Below, piece by piece: positions 16,027 to 24,826 of a stretch of DNA of 64,000 nt (positions within the stretch are counted from its first letter, which is position 1; the number at the start of each line of letters is the position of its first letter). Under the pieces are notes generated by a model. The model made no database searches. It was given only the letters and a program-made list of their open reading frames with translations, and was not told the origin of the DNA. Source of the stretch: Dactylosporangium sp. AC04546 (lineage in GTDB: Bacteria > Actinomycetota > Actinomycetes > Mycobacteriales > Micromonosporaceae); the NCBI RefSeq assembly GCF_022095675.1, contig NZ_JAHYSG010000006.1:62001-126000 (forward strand). Direction: 5' to 3'. A program made the translations under genes and the position numbers.

Positions 16027-17214
16027 GTGACAGACGCGGAGAAGATCGTCCTGCTGGACGGTGCCCGGACGCCGATCGGCGACTTCGGCGGCGTGTTCAA
16101 AGACGTGGCGGCCCACGAGCTCGGCGCCACCGCGGCCCGTGCGGCGCTGGACCGCTCCGGCGTGGCCGCCGCCGACGTCGACGAGGTGGTCATGGGCTGC
16201 ATCGGTCAGGTCGGAGCGGACGCCTTCAACGCCCGCCGGGTCGCGCTCGCCGCCGGGCTGCCCGACGGCGTTCCGGCGTACACCGTCAACCGGTTGTGTG
16301 GCTCCGGGCTGCAGGCGATCTGGTCGGCGGCCATGCAGCTGCGCTGGGGAGGCGCCGATCTGGCGCTCGCGGGCGGCGACGAGAGCATGAGCCGCATGCC
16401 GTTCTACGACTTCGGTCCGCGCGGCAGCTCGAAGCTGGGCGACCGGGCACTCGTCGACGGCACGCTCATGATGCTCACCGACCCGTTCCACGGCGTGCAC
16501 ATGGGCATCACCGCCGAGAACGTCGCCGCGCGGTACGGGGTGTCCCGCCAGGAGCAGGACGAGTTCGCGTTGCGCTCCCAGCAGCTGGCCGCGTCCGCAC
16601 CGGCGAGGTCGGCGTTCGCCGAGGAGATCACCGCCGTGGAGGTGCGCACCCGCAAGGCGGTCGCGCTGGTCACCGAGGACGAGCATCCCAGGCCGGAGAC
16701 GACGCTGCAGAGCCTGGCCGGACTGCGGCCGGCGTTCCAGGAGAACGGCACGGTGACCGCGGGCAACGCGTCGGGCATCAACGACGGCGCGGCGGCCGTC
16801 GTCCTGGCACGGCAGGCGGTCGCCCGTGAGCGGGGACTCACCGGCCTGGCGACCCTCGAGGCGGTGGCGACCGCCGCGCTGGAGCCGGGCCTGATGGGGT
16901 ACGCGCCGGTGCTCGCCCTGCGGCGGCTGTTCGAGCAGACCGGCACGGCGCCGGACGACATCGACGTGTTCGAGGTCAACGAGGCGTTCGCGGCGCAGGC
17001 GGTCGCCGTGGTCCGCGACGCGAAGCTCGATCCCGGCCGGGTCAACCCGTACGGCGGGGCGATCGCCCTCGGCCACCCGGTCGGTGCCACCGGCGCGATC
17101 CTCGCCCTCCGGGTCGCCAAGGACCTGGTCCGCAGGGACCTCGAGCTCGGGGTCGTGACCATGTGCATCGGCGGCGGGCAGGCGCTCGCCGCGCTCTTCC
17201 GGCGGGCCGGCTGA
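16027..17214 (+). CDS. Thiolase (acetyl-CoA acyltransferase)
   Basis: The product is 395 residues. The GTG at 16027 is chosen because GGGGAGG lies 7 nt upstream; an ATG at 16012 is part of that site. The nucleophile is Cys91 in NRLCGSGLQA. The C-terminal active-site residues are in GGAIALGHPVGATGA and MCIGGGQALA, and NEAFAAQA is present. It should cleave 3-ketoacyl-CoA to acetyl-CoA, or run in reverse. It is the first gene of a three-gene operon (TGATG overlap with the next gene). Confidence 0.93.
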   Translation: MTDAEKIVLLDGARTPIGDFGGVFKDVAAHELGATAARAALDRSGVAAADVDEVVMGCIGQVGADAFNARRVALAAGLPDGVPAYTVNRLCGSGLQAIWSAAMQLRWGGADLALAGGDESMSRMPFYDFGPRGSSKLGDRALVDGTLMMLTDPFHGVHMGITAENVAARYGVSRQEQDEFALRSQQLAASAPARSAFAEEITAVEVRTRKAVALVTEDEHPRPETTLQSLAGLRPAFQENGTVTAGNASGINDGAAAVVLARQAVARERGLTGLATLEAVATAALEPGLMGYAPVLALRRLFEQTGTAPDDIDVFEVNEAFAAQAVAVVRDAKLDPGRVNPYGGAIALGHPVGATGAILALRVAKDLVRRDLELGVVTMCIGGGQALAALFRRAG

Positions 17215-18359
17215 TGCTGCGCCGGCCCTACGACGACGACCACGAGGCGTTCCGCGCCTCGGTCCGGCAGTTCCTCGACCGTGAGGTCTGGCCGCACGTC
17301 GGCGAGCACGCGGAGCAGAAGGCGTTCCCGCACCGGCTGTGGCTGGCCGCCGGGAAGCAGGGCTACCTCGGGCTGGAGATCCCCGAGCGGTACGGCGGAT
17401 CCCAGGCGGGCGACTACCGCTACAACGCTGTCCTGATCGAGGAGCTGGCCCGGGTCAACGTGGCGCTGGCGTCCGCGCTCAGCATCCACTTCGACGTCGT
17501 CATGCCGTACCTCGTCACCCTGACCACCGAGGAGCAGCGGGAGCGCTGGCTGCCCGGCGCGGCCACGGGCGAGACGCGGACCGCGATCGGCATGACCGAA
17601 CCGTCGGCCGGCTCAGACCTCGCCGCGCTGCGCACGAGCGCCGAGCGCCGCGGCGACGGCTGGGTGCTCAACGGCTCGAAGACGTTCATCACCAACGGCT
17701 TCTCGGCCGAGCTGGTCGTGGTGGCGGCCCGGACGACTCCCGGCACCCGGTCCAAGGGCATCACCCTGTTCGCGGTGGAGGGGTCGATGCCGGGGTTCAC
17801 GCGCGGCCGCAAGCTCGACAAGGTCGGCCAGCCCGAGGCCGACACGGCCGAGCTGTTCTTCGACGACGTCCATGTCCCCGACGGCAACGTGATCGGCCGG
17901 CTGGACCAGGGGTTCGCCCACATGATGGCCGGGCTGCCGCAGGAGCGGCTCGGCGCGGCCGTCGCCAACATCGCCCACGCCCGGCAGATCCTCGACGAGA
18001 CGGTGGCCTACGCCAAGGAGCGCAAGGCGTTCGGCGCTGCGATCGGCACCTTCCAGCACAACAAGTTCCTGCTCGCCGACCTGACGACCCGGGGCGACGT
18101 CACCCAGGCGTACGTCGACCAGTGCGTCCTGGCGCACAGCCGGGGCGAGCTGACCGCGGTCGACGCGGCGAAGGCGAAGTGGTGGTCCGCCGAGGTGCAG
18201 AACGAGATCCTCGACCACTGCGTCCAACTGCACGGCGGCTACGGCTACATGAACGAGCAACGGGTCGCCCGCGCCTGGCGCGACGCCCGGGTGACCAAGA
18301 TCTGGGCGGGCTCGAACGAGATCATGAAGGAGCTCGTCGGCCGGGACCTCGGTCTCTGA
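17214..18359 (+). CDS. Acyl-CoA dehydrogenase
   Basis: The product is 381 residues starting at the ATG at 17214 within TGATG of the thiolase stop. N-terminal helical, middle beta and C-terminal helical domains are complete: IGMTEPSAGSDLAALRT (about 122), FITNGFSAELVVVAA, ERKAFGAAIGTFQ, and the end AGSNEIMKELVGRDLGL. The C-terminal position that holds the catalytic Glu in medium-chain enzymes is Ala (WAGS). The helix equivalent of long-chain/isovaleryl enzymes reads ILDETVAY, offering a Glu there, so a long-chain-like active site is likely. Confidence 0.93.
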   Translation: MLRRPYDDDHEAFRASVRQFLDREVWPHVGEHAEQKAFPHRLWLAAGKQGYLGLEIPERYGGSQAGDYRYNAVLIEELARVNVALASALSIHFDVVMPYLVTLTTEEQRERWLPGAATGETRTAIGMTEPSAGSDLAALRTSAERRGDGWVLNGSKTFITNGFSAELVVVAARTTPGTRSKGITLFAVEGSMPGFTRGRKLDKVGQPEADTAELFFDDVHVPDGNVIGRLDQGFAHMMAGLPQERLGAAVANIAHARQILDETVAYAKERKAFGAAIGTFQHNKFLLADLTTRGDVTQAYVDQCVLAHSRGELTAVDAAKAKWWSAEVQNEILDHCVQLHGGYGYMNEQRVARAWRDARVTKIWAGSNEIMKELVGRDLGL

Positions 18360-18393
18360 CGCCCCGCACACCCCACCGAGAAAGGGATCGCCG

Positions 18394-19131
18394 ATGGCCA
18401 ACCTCGCCTTCGACTTCACCGGCCGCACCGCCATCGTGACCGGCGCCGCCCGCGGCATCGGCCTCGAGCTTGCCCGGCACCTCCACCAGGCCGGCGCGGC
18501 GGTCTACCTCGTCGACGCCGACGGCGACGACGTCGAGCGCGCCGCCGCCGAGCTCGGCGCCCGCGGGCTGGCCGCCGACGTCACCAGCACCGAGGCCGTC
18601 GAGTCGGTCGTCCGCTGCGCGGTCGAGGACACCGGCCGGCTCGACATCGTGGTCAACAACGCCGGCATCCTGCGCGACAAGGTGCTGTGGAAGCTCACCG
18701 ACGACGACTGGGACGCCGTGCTGGCGGTGCACCTGGGCGGTACGTTCCGGATGACCCGTGCCGCCGTTCCGCACTTCCGTGCGCAGCAGTACGGCCGCGT
18801 GGTCAACGTGACGTCCTACACCGGCCTGCACGGCAACGTCGGCCAGGCCAACTACTCGGCGGCCAAGGCCGGGATCATCGGCTTCACGAAGACGGCCGCC
18901 AAGGAGCTCGCCGGCTTCGGCGTCACCGTCAACGCCGTCTCGCCCAACGCCGAGACCCGGATGATCGCCTCGGTCCCGCCCGCGAAGAAGGCGGAGCTGG
19001 CCGCCGCGATCCCGATGGGCCGCTTCGCCGCACCGAGCGAGATGTGCGCCGCGGTCGCCTTCCTGGCCTCGCACGAGGCCGGGTACATCACCGGCACGGT
19101 CCTGCCGGTCGACGGCGGGATGTCGATGTAG
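18394..19131 (+). CDS. SDR-family 3-hydroxyacyl-CoA/3-oxoacyl reductase (FabG-like)
   Basis: The product is 245 residues, ATG 18394 after GAGAAAGG. It is a complete short-chain dehydrogenase: TGAARGIG at about 15-22, VVNNAGI near 87, a catalytic Ser in NVTSYTGL, then YSAAKAGIIGFTKTAAKE with Tyr and Lys, and VLPVDGGM at the end. It probably oxidises 3-hydroxyacyl-CoA between the dehydrogenase and thiolase of the same operon; an enoyl-CoA hydratase is not in this operon but lies convergent next door. Its last 44 bp overlap the 3' end of that crotonase gene. Confidence 0.9.
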   Translation: MANLAFDFTGRTAIVTGAARGIGLELARHLHQAGAAVYLVDADGDDVERAAAELGARGLAADVTSTEAVESVVRCAVEDTGRLDIVVNNAGILRDKVLWKLTDDDWDAVLAVHLGGTFRMTRAAVPHFRAQQYGRVVNVTSYTGLHGNVGQANYSAAKAGIIGFTKTAAKELAGFGVTVNAVSPNAETRMIASVPPAKKAELAAAIPMGRFAAPSEMCAAVAFLASHEAGYITGTVLPVDGGMSM

Positions 19132-19885
19132 GAGATGCGGTACGGCGCTCGTGGCCGTCCGCGAACGCCTTGCTGCGCTCGAGGTAGTCGCCGGTGGCGA
19201 GGACGCGTCGTGCGGCGGTCTGGTATGCCAGCTGGTGGCCGTCGATCGCGTGGTCGCGCCACCACCGGCCCACGTCCAGGACGCCCTGCACCCCGGCGCG
19301 TGGGAGCCCCGCGATGTCGTGCGCCCTGGCGACCGTCGCCCCCAGGAGATCCTCGGGGGCGTGGACGTCCTGGACGAGACCCACCCGTTGGGCCTGCTCC
19401 GCGGTCCACGGCCGGCCGCCGAGCAGCAGGTCCATCGCCACGGCGTGGGGGACGAGGCGCGGCAGGCGGGTCGCGGCGAGGCCGGGGATCAATCCGTGCC
19501 GTACCTCAGGCGCCGCGAAGGTCGCCGTCGTGGCGGCGAACCTCAGGTCGCAACACAGGGCGAGCTCCAGACCGCCTCCATAGGCGACGCCATTGACGGC
19601 GGCCAGCACAGGGAACCTCGCGGTGGAGATGCCACCGATGTCCGGCGCCGCGGCGAGGGGATCGAGGCCGCCGCGGCTCATCTCCTTGAGGTCGGCACCC
19701 GCGCAGAACGCCTTGTCGCCGCGTCCGGTGATGACGGCGGCGCCGACGCTCGTATCCCGGCCCAGCTCGCCGAGCGCGTCGGCGATCCGGTCCATGAGCT
19801 CGGTCGTCAGGGCGTTGAGCGACCGGGGCCGGTCAAGGGTGAGGATCGCGACAGGCCCGTCGCGCACGACGTCGAGCGGGCTCAC
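19088..19885 (-). CDS. Enoyl-CoA hydratase (crotonase)
   Basis: The product is 265 residues from the GTG at 19885, which overlaps the upstream SDR stop by four bases (GTGA). The oxyanion-hole segments FCAGADLKEM and YGGGLELALCCDLRFA are present. Both hydratase glutamates can be seen (GGGLE and APEVRHG), so real hydratase chemistry is expected. The last 15 codons are Arg/Pro-rich and run 44 bp into the convergent SDR gene, so the C-terminus may be recently extended. It is co-transcribed with the SDR at 19882-20766. Confidence 0.9.
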   Translation of the reverse strand: MSPLDVVRDGPVAILTLDRPRSLNALTTELMDRIADALGELGRDTSVGAAVITGRGDKAFCAGADLKEMSRGGLDPLAAAPDIGGISTARFPVLAAVNGVAYGGGLELALCCDLRFAATTATFAAPEVRHGLIPGLAATRLPRLVPHAVAMDLLLGGRPWTAEQAQRVGLVQDVHAPEDLLGATVARAHDIAGLPRAGVQGVLDVGRWWRDHAIDGHQLAYQTAARRVLATGDYLERSKAFADGHERRTASPTSTSRRRPAGPCR

Positions 19886-20766
19886 ACCTCGGTCGCCTCC
19901 GCGAGGCGCGGAGGCACGGCCTGCCACACGCCGATGCGCTCGAGTGACCGGCTCAGCCTTCCGTCGATGACCTCGGCCAGGACGTCGAAGGTCCACGAGT
20001 CGCGCGTGACGACGGGCTCCTTGACGCCGGGGTGCGCCACGACGTGCAGGTCGCGACCGTTGAAGCGGAAGAACTGGCCGGTGATGCCGGCGGCGGCGTC
20101 GCTGATGAGGTAGGTCGCGAGCGGCGCCATGGCGCTGGGCTCCGGCGCGTCGGACACCACCTTGGACTGGAACTCGGTCGTCGCGGTCATCGCGGTGTTG
20201 GCGACCGGGGACATCGCGTTGACGCGGATGCCGCGGTCGAGGGCGTCGAGCGCCCAGCTGTAGGTCATCGAGGCGACCGCGCCCTTGCTGGCCGAGTAGG
20301 CCGAGACCATGGGGTACCCGAACGACGCACCCGAGGAGATGTTGAGGATCGCGCCGGCGCCGCGCTTGACCATCGATGCTCCCACCGCGCGACCCATGAA
20401 CATGGCACCGAGGACGTTGACGGTCACCAGGCGCTCGACCTGCGCGGGATCCAGGTCCCAGAACCTGCCCTCGAGGTACAGCCCGGCGTTGTTGATGAGG
20501 GCGTCGACCCGGCCGTACCGCTGCTCGGTCGCCTCGACGAGGCTGTCGCAGAACCCCGGATCGGTCACCGTCCCGACGTGCGCGCTGACCTCCCGGCCGG
20601 GCTGGGCGTGGCTGCGACGGACCTCGTCAGCCGTCTCCTCCACGCGCTCCAGCACGTCGGTCAGCACGACGTGGGCGCCCTCGGCGGCCGCCGACTCGGC
20701 GTAGGCGCGCCCGAGACCGCGGGCCGCTCCGGTGACGATGACGGTCTTTTCCTCCAGGTGCCCCAA
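19882..20766 (-). CDS. SDR-family dehydrogenase with C-terminal extension
   Basis: The product is 294 residues, ATG 20766. The SDR core has VTGAARGLGRAYAESAAAEG (about 11-30), INNAGLY, and ISSGASFGYPMVSAYSASKGA with the catalytic Ser, Tyr and Lys. After the normal end (ITGQFFRFNGRDL) there are about 50 more residues including SWTFDVLAEVI, an extension also present in the SDR at 49215-50075. It is probably a 3-hydroxyacyl-CoA dehydrogenase or ring-alcohol dehydrogenase. It is divergent from the acyl-CoA ligase at 20892 and shares a gap carrying a TTGAC-N6-GTCAA operator. Confidence 0.9.
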   Translation of the reverse strand: MGHLEEKTVIVTGAARGLGRAYAESAAAEGAHVVLTDVLERVEETADEVRRSHAQPGREVSAHVGTVTDPGFCDSLVEATEQRYGRVDALINNAGLYLEGRFWDLDPAQVERLVTVNVLGAMFMGRAVGASMVKRGAGAILNISSGASFGYPMVSAYSASKGAVASMTYSWALDALDRGIRVNAMSPVANTAMTATTEFQSKVVSDAPEPSAMAPLATYLISDAAAGITGQFFRFNGRDLHVVAHPGVKEPVVTRDSWTFDVLAEVIDGRLSRSLERIGVWQAVPPRLAEATEV

Positions 20767-20799
20767 GGTCCCGCTCCGCTCAAGGGTCGCGTCCGGTCG

Positions 20800-20817
20800 C
20801 TTGACAGGGGTGTCAAG
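20800..20817. promoter_or_regulatory. TTGAC-N6-GTCAA operator, copy 1
   Basis: CTTGACAGGGGTGTCAAG has 7-bp perfect arms. It lies in the 125-bp divergent gap between the SDR (start 20766) and the acyl-CoA ligase (start 20892). TTGACA inside it can act as a -35 element toward the ligase, with TACGGT at 20826-20831. Three other copies of the same motif lie at 22575, 22643 and 36297. Confidence 0.75.
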
Positions 20818-20891
20818 TTGTCGGCTACGGTATCCCTGTTGTCGCCGAGGTCACAAGAGCCTGGCTGTCGCTACCGGCGGAGGGCATAGAG

Positions 20892-22505
20892 ATGGTCCGT
20901 GCAATCACGATCGACGAGCAGCGCGCGCAGCGGATGCGCGACGAGGGGTACTGGGACGGCACTACGTGTTTCCAGCACCTCGAGACGACCGCGTCCAAGT
21001 CGCCCAACCGGACGGCCATCGTCGACCGTGCCGGGAGCATGACGTACGGCGAGTTGCTCGCCGAGGTCGAGCGGGCGTCGTCGGCGCTCGCCGCGCTGGG
21101 TGTCGGCGTGGGCGACGTGGTCTCGTGGCAACTGCCGAACTGGCGCGAAGGTGCCATCCTCCATTTTGCGGCGGTGCGGATCGGCGCGATCAGCAACCCG
21201 ATCGTCGCGATCTACCGTGAGCGCGAGATCAGCTTCATCCTGGAGAAGGCGGCGAGCAAGGTTCTCGTCGTGCCCGACGAGTTCAGGAACTACGACTACG
21301 GGCAGATGGCGCGGACGGTGGTGGACGGTGCCCCGAACCCGTGCACCGTGATCAGCGTCGGAGCCACCCCGTCGGCCGACCTGGAGTGGTCCGACTTCCT
21401 GGCCAGGGGTGCCGAACGGGTCGATGCCGCCGAGCAGCACGGCGACCGGCTCTCGCTGCTGCAGTTCACGTCGGGGACGACCGCCGACGCGAAGGGCGTC
21501 CTCCACACGAACGACACGATGAGCTGGGAGGCGCGCAGCTACTCCAAGGTCTGGGGCGTCCGCGAGGACGATGCCGTCCTGGCGGTCTCGCCGATCGGCC
21601 ACATGGCCGGCCTGCTCGGCGGAGTCTTCGTGCCGGCCCTGACCGGCATCCCGAGCGTCTATCTCGATCGGTGGGACCCGGAGGCCGCGGTCCGGCTGAT
21701 CGAGGAGCACCGGTGCACCGTCGCCGCCGGAGCGGCGCCGTTCCTGAGCGGCATCGTGACGAGTCCGGCGCGCGAGCAGCACGACATCAGCAGCTTCCGG
21801 TTCTTCAGCGTGGGCGGGTCGGACGTTCCCCCAGCGCTCATCCGCGCTGCCGGCGACATCGGCATCGTCGCGGCCAGGACCTACGGCTGCACCGAATGCC
21901 CGACGATCTCGGCCGGCACGGCGGAGGACGCCTTCGACACGCGGGCGTTGACGGACGGCGTGCTGCAGCCAGGTGTGCGGATCAAGGTCGTTCGCGCGGA
22001 CGGCTCGGAGGCCGAGCCGGGAGAGATCGGTGAGTTCGTCGTCGATGCGCCGATGCGGACGGTCGGCTACCTCGACCCCGCGCACGAGGAGGACTCGCTG
22101 GGCGCGGGCGGCTGGTACCGGACCGGTGACCTGGGGGTCGTCGAGGACGGCAGGCTTCGCGTCACGGGCCGCAGCAAGGACATCATCATCCGGGGCGGGG
22201 AGAACATCAGCGCCAAGGAGGTCGAGGACGTCCTGCACGAGTACGCGGAGCTCTCGCAGGTGGCGGTGGTGGGCCTGCCGGACGAAGTCCTGGGTGAACG
22301 CGTCGTCGCCTTCGTCACTCCGCGGGTGGGCTCCACCGTCGAGGACGTTGACGCCCGGTCTGTCCTGGAGCGTGTGGCGAGCTCGGGGCTCGCGAAGCAG
22401 AAGGTGCCCGAGCGCATCATCGTCGTGGACGAGCTCCCACAGACCGCGAGCGGGAAGATCCAGAAGTTCAAGTTGCGCGCGCGGCTGCGAGACGGGAGCG
22501 CCTGA
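20892..22505 (+). CDS. AMP-forming acyl-CoA synthetase/ligase
   Basis: The product is 537 residues, ATG 20892. The family signatures are complete: the phosphate-binding loop QFTSGTTADAKGVLHT at about 191, TYGCTECPTIS, YRTGDLGVVEDGRLRVTGRSKD with the hinge, IIRGGENISAKEVEDVL, and the C-terminal catalytic Lys in PQTASGKIQKFKL at about 521. It activates a carboxylic acid to its CoA thioester via an adenylate. Its relatives act on medium-chain, cyclohexyl or aromatic acids, and the substrate cannot be read directly. A hairpin-forming GC palindrome follows, then the importer operon. Confidence 0.93.
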   Translation: MVRAITIDEQRAQRMRDEGYWDGTTCFQHLETTASKSPNRTAIVDRAGSMTYGELLAEVERASSALAALGVGVGDVVSWQLPNWREGAILHFAAVRIGAISNPIVAIYREREISFILEKAASKVLVVPDEFRNYDYGQMARTVVDGAPNPCTVISVGATPSADLEWSDFLARGAERVDAAEQHGDRLSLLQFTSGTTADAKGVLHTNDTMSWEARSYSKVWGVREDDAVLAVSPIGHMAGLLGGVFVPALTGIPSVYLDRWDPEAAVRLIEEHRCTVAAGAAPFLSGIVTSPAREQHDISSFRFFSVGGSDVPPALIRAAGDIGIVAARTYGCTECPTISAGTAEDAFDTRALTDGVLQPGVRIKVVRADGSEAEPGEIGEFVVDAPMRTVGYLDPAHEEDSLGAGGWYRTGDLGVVEDGRLRVTGRSKDIIIRGGENISAKEVEDVLHEYAELSQVAVVGLPDEVLGERVVAFVTPRVGSTVEDVDARSVLERVASSGLAKQKVPERIIVVDELPQTASGKIQKFKLRARLRDGSA

Positions 22506-22543
22506 GCCCCGCCGCGCCCCTCTGCGCCCCGTCCGTGCCGCGC

Positions 22544-22558
22544 CCCGCGCGGCGCGGG
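22544..22558 (+). terminator. GC palindrome after the ligase gene
   Basis: CCCGCGC-G-GCGCGGG lies about 40 bp after the ligase stop. The stem is strong but the loop must be taken from the arms and no T-run follows, so a terminator role is only possible. Confidence 0.3.
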
Positions 22559-22574
22559 CCGCAGCATGCCCACG

Positions 22575-22596
22575 CGCTTGACGCTACTGTCAAGCG
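22575..22596. promoter_or_regulatory. TTGAC-N6-GTCAA operator, copy 2
   Basis: CGCTTGAC and GTCAAGCG are perfect 8-bp arms around GCTACT. A further half-site, GTGTCAAG, follows immediately (22598-22605). It lies about 150 bp upstream of the importer operon. Confidence 0.7.
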
Positions 22597-22642
22597 CGTG
22601 TCAAGGCTGCTCAAATGGCATGTGGCCCAAATTGCTCGACAT

Positions 22643-22674
22643 GGTTGACACATGTGTCAACCGCTTTCTAGATT
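22643..22674 (+). promoter_or_regulatory. TTGAC-N6-GTCAA operator copy 3 overlapping the importer promoter
   Basis: GGTTGACACATGTGTCAACC (22643-22662) is a perfect 20-bp palindrome. Its TTGACA (22645-22650) is also a consensus -35 element, with TAGATT at 22669-22674 as -10 after an 18-nt spacer. A repressor bound here would directly cover RNA polymerase. The operon start codon is at 22747, after a CGAAAGGTGG ribosome site. Confidence 0.8.
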
Positions 22675-22746
22675 CGCCTGACGTCCGAAGCGCGGACACC
22701 GCCTGTTCCACCGCGCCGAGGCGGACATCCCTACGAAAGGTGGACC

Positions 22747-23943
22747 ATGAAACGAAAGCTCGCAGCGATCGTCACGGTTGCGCTGGCTTCTGCCACGCTG
22801 GCGGCGTGCGGCGGATCGGATTCGGACGGGGCCGAGTCGAGCGCGTACAACGTCGTGCTCGTGTCAGGCGTCACGGGCGCCCTGCAGTCGCTCACCGCGG
22901 GTGAGATCGCCGGCCTGAAGGCCGCGGCCAAGGAGATCAACGCCGGCGGCGGCATCGACGGCCGGAAGATCGAGATCACCGCGCTGGATTCTCAGGGCGA
23001 CCCGACCAAGGCGGTCAACGTTCTGCAGAAGGCGATCACCGACGGCAAGAAGATCGACCTGGTCTATGCGGGAATCGCGAGCGCCGAGTCGCAGGCGCTG
23101 CTGCCGGTGCTGACCCGCAACAAGCTGCTCTCGGTGGCCACGACCTCGTCACCGCTGCTCAACGACCCGAAGCAGTTCCCGTACCACTTCGGCCTGTCGC
23201 CGACGGCGGTCGACCAGATCGCCCAGCTCAAGACCTACGTCGCCGACAACAACGTCAAGACGCTCGCGATCCTCACGTCCAACGATGCGTTCGGCAAGGG
23301 CAGCCTCGACGGCGCGACCGGGGCGGTGAAGGACTCGGGCGCCAAGACTGTCCCGGTGACGTACGACCCGACGCAGGTCGACCTGTCTGTCGCCTGGGAG
23401 AAGGTCAAGGCGGCGAAACCGGACGCGGTGTACATGGACTGCCTGGGCGCGGCGTGCGCCGCCCTGTACCGCGGACGGCTCACCGCCAACGCGACCGACA
23501 TCCCCGCCGTGGGCGGCTCCGGCGCGTCGGGCACGGGCGGAGGCCCGGACGAGTACTCCTCGGCGCAGGCGTACGCAAAATCGACGCTGCTGGCGCAGGC
23601 GTGCCTGAAGTACGTCGCCCCCGCTGACCGCAACAAGGTCCAGAAGGCATTCTTCGACGGGTACTCGGCCGAGGGCGGCAACCCCAAGACGCTCGCCCAG
23701 CCCGGCATGCTCGCGTACGACGGGCTGACGCTCGTCGCCAACGCGGCGAAGAAGGCCGGGTCGAGCAAGCTCGAGGATCTCGTGAAGGTGCTGGAGTCGG
23801 GGGAGAGCCCGGGACGCGACGCCTTCTTGACGAGCGAGTTGAAGTACTCGTCCTCGTCGCACTTTCCGGGCGTGACCGACGGCGAGTACATCTTCCTACC
23901 GCCGGGTCCGATCGTCGACGGCGGATTCAAGGCTACGAGCTGA
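22747..23943 (+). CDS. Branched-chain-type ABC transporter substrate-binding lipoprotein
   Basis: The product is 398 residues, ATG 22747. The signal peptide ends in a canonical lipobox LAAC with Cys21. The mature protein has the LivK-like two-lobed fold: GEIAGLKAAAKEINAGGGIDGRKIE, a TKAVNVLQKAI segment, and PYHFGLSPTAVDQIAQLKTYV, then the second lobe. Family members bind amino acids, but many actinobacterial versions bind aromatic or other carboxylic acids. It is the first gene of the importer operon, downstream of two operators, and is followed at 20 bp by LivH. The CoA-ligase and beta-oxidation neighbours favour an organic acid substrate. Confidence 0.93.
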   Translation: MKRKLAAIVTVALASATLAACGGSDSDGAESSAYNVVLVSGVTGALQSLTAGEIAGLKAAAKEINAGGGIDGRKIEITALDSQGDPTKAVNVLQKAITDGKKIDLVYAGIASAESQALLPVLTRNKLLSVATTSSPLLNDPKQFPYHFGLSPTAVDQIAQLKTYVADNNVKTLAILTSNDAFGKGSLDGATGAVKDSGAKTVPVTYDPTQVDLSVAWEKVKAAKPDAVYMDCLGAACAALYRGRLTANATDIPAVGGSGASGTGGGPDEYSSAQAYAKSTLLAQACLKYVAPADRNKVQKAFFDGYSAEGGNPKTLAQPGMLAYDGLTLVANAAKKAGSSKLEDLVKVLESGESPGRDAFLTSELKYSSSSHFPGVTDGEYIFLPPGPIVDGGFKATS

Positions 23944-23962
23944 CGGAAGGTCGGCGCACATC

Positions 23963-24826
23963 ATGACCGTGATCTACGCGGGCCTCGCCACCGGCGCGGT
24001 CTACGCCCTGATAGCCGTCGGGTACAACCTGATCCAGCTGGCGGCCAACGTGCTCAACTTCGCCAACGCGCACCTGTTCGTCCTGGCGGGCTTCATCGGC
24101 TACTGGGGGATCACGGTCCAGTCCCTGCCGCCGGCGCTGGTCCTCGTGATCAGCGCTGGGGCGTGCGGCCTGGTGGCGCTCGCGGAGGAGCGCACCGCCA
24201 TCCGGCCGCTGGCCGGCTCGACCGGCCACACCGAGCTCATCACGACGGTCGGCTTCGGCACGGTCATCACTGGGGTCATCCTGCTCGCGTGGGGTGCCGA
24301 TCCGAAGGAGGTCGACTTCCTCGGGTCGGGCCACGCGTTCTCCCTCGGCGGTGGCCGTCTCGCCGCCGTCGACATCGTCCTCGTCGTGCTCGCGGTCGTC
24401 GTCGCGCTCGGACTGCACATCGGGGCGAGCAAGACCCGGGTCGGGCTCGCCACACTCGCGCTCGCCGAGGACGCGGAGGCAGCCCAGCTGCGGGGTATCG
24501 ACACGCGGCTGTTCGCCATCGTCGGCTTCTGTGTCACCGGCGCGGTCGCCGGACTGCTCGGACCGGTGATCGCCGTCAAGACGTTCGCGGTGGTGTCGCT
24601 GCCGCTCATCATGGCCGTCAAGGGCTTCGTGGCGATGACGCTCGGCGGCGCCGGCAGCTTCGTCGGCGCGCTCGCCGGCGGGCTGGTGCTCGGCCTCATC
24701 GAGTCGGTGTGCGCCCGCTACCTGGATCCCGGTGCCAAGGACGTTGTGATCTTCGCGCTGTTCATGGCGGTACTGCTCACCCGCCCGCAGGGCATGTTCG
24801 GTCGGCGGGAGCTGAGGTCGGTATGA
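23963..24826 (+). CDS. livH: ABC transporter permease, LivH type
   Basis: The product is 287 residues with about eight hydrophobic segments. Start ATG 23963. Typical LivH motifs are seen: GLATGAVYALIAVGYNLI at the N-terminus, NFANAHLFVLAGF, and near the end the cytoplasmic coupling loop VKGFVAMTLGGAGSFVGALAGG. It forms the membrane channel with the LivM part of the next protein. Its stop overlaps the next start (ATGA). Confidence 0.93.
   Translation: MTVIYAGLATGAVYALIAVGYNLIQLAANVLNFANAHLFVLAGFIGYWGITVQSLPPALVLVISAGACGLVALAEERTAIRPLAGSTGHTELITTVGFGTVITGVILLAWGADPKEVDFLGSGHAFSLGGGRLAAVDIVLVVLAVVVALGLHIGASKTRVGLATLALAEDAEAAQLRGIDTRLFAIVGFCVTGAVAGLLGPVIAVKTFAVVSLPLIMAVKGFVAMTLGGAGSFVGALAGGLVLGLIESVCARYLDPGAKDVVIFALFMAVLLTRPQGMFGRRELRSV

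Noticed and set aside
24163..24822. Upstream extension of the LivM-LivG frame
   Set aside because: It overlaps livH in another frame and is His/Arg-rich; the ATGA junction at 24823 is the natural start.
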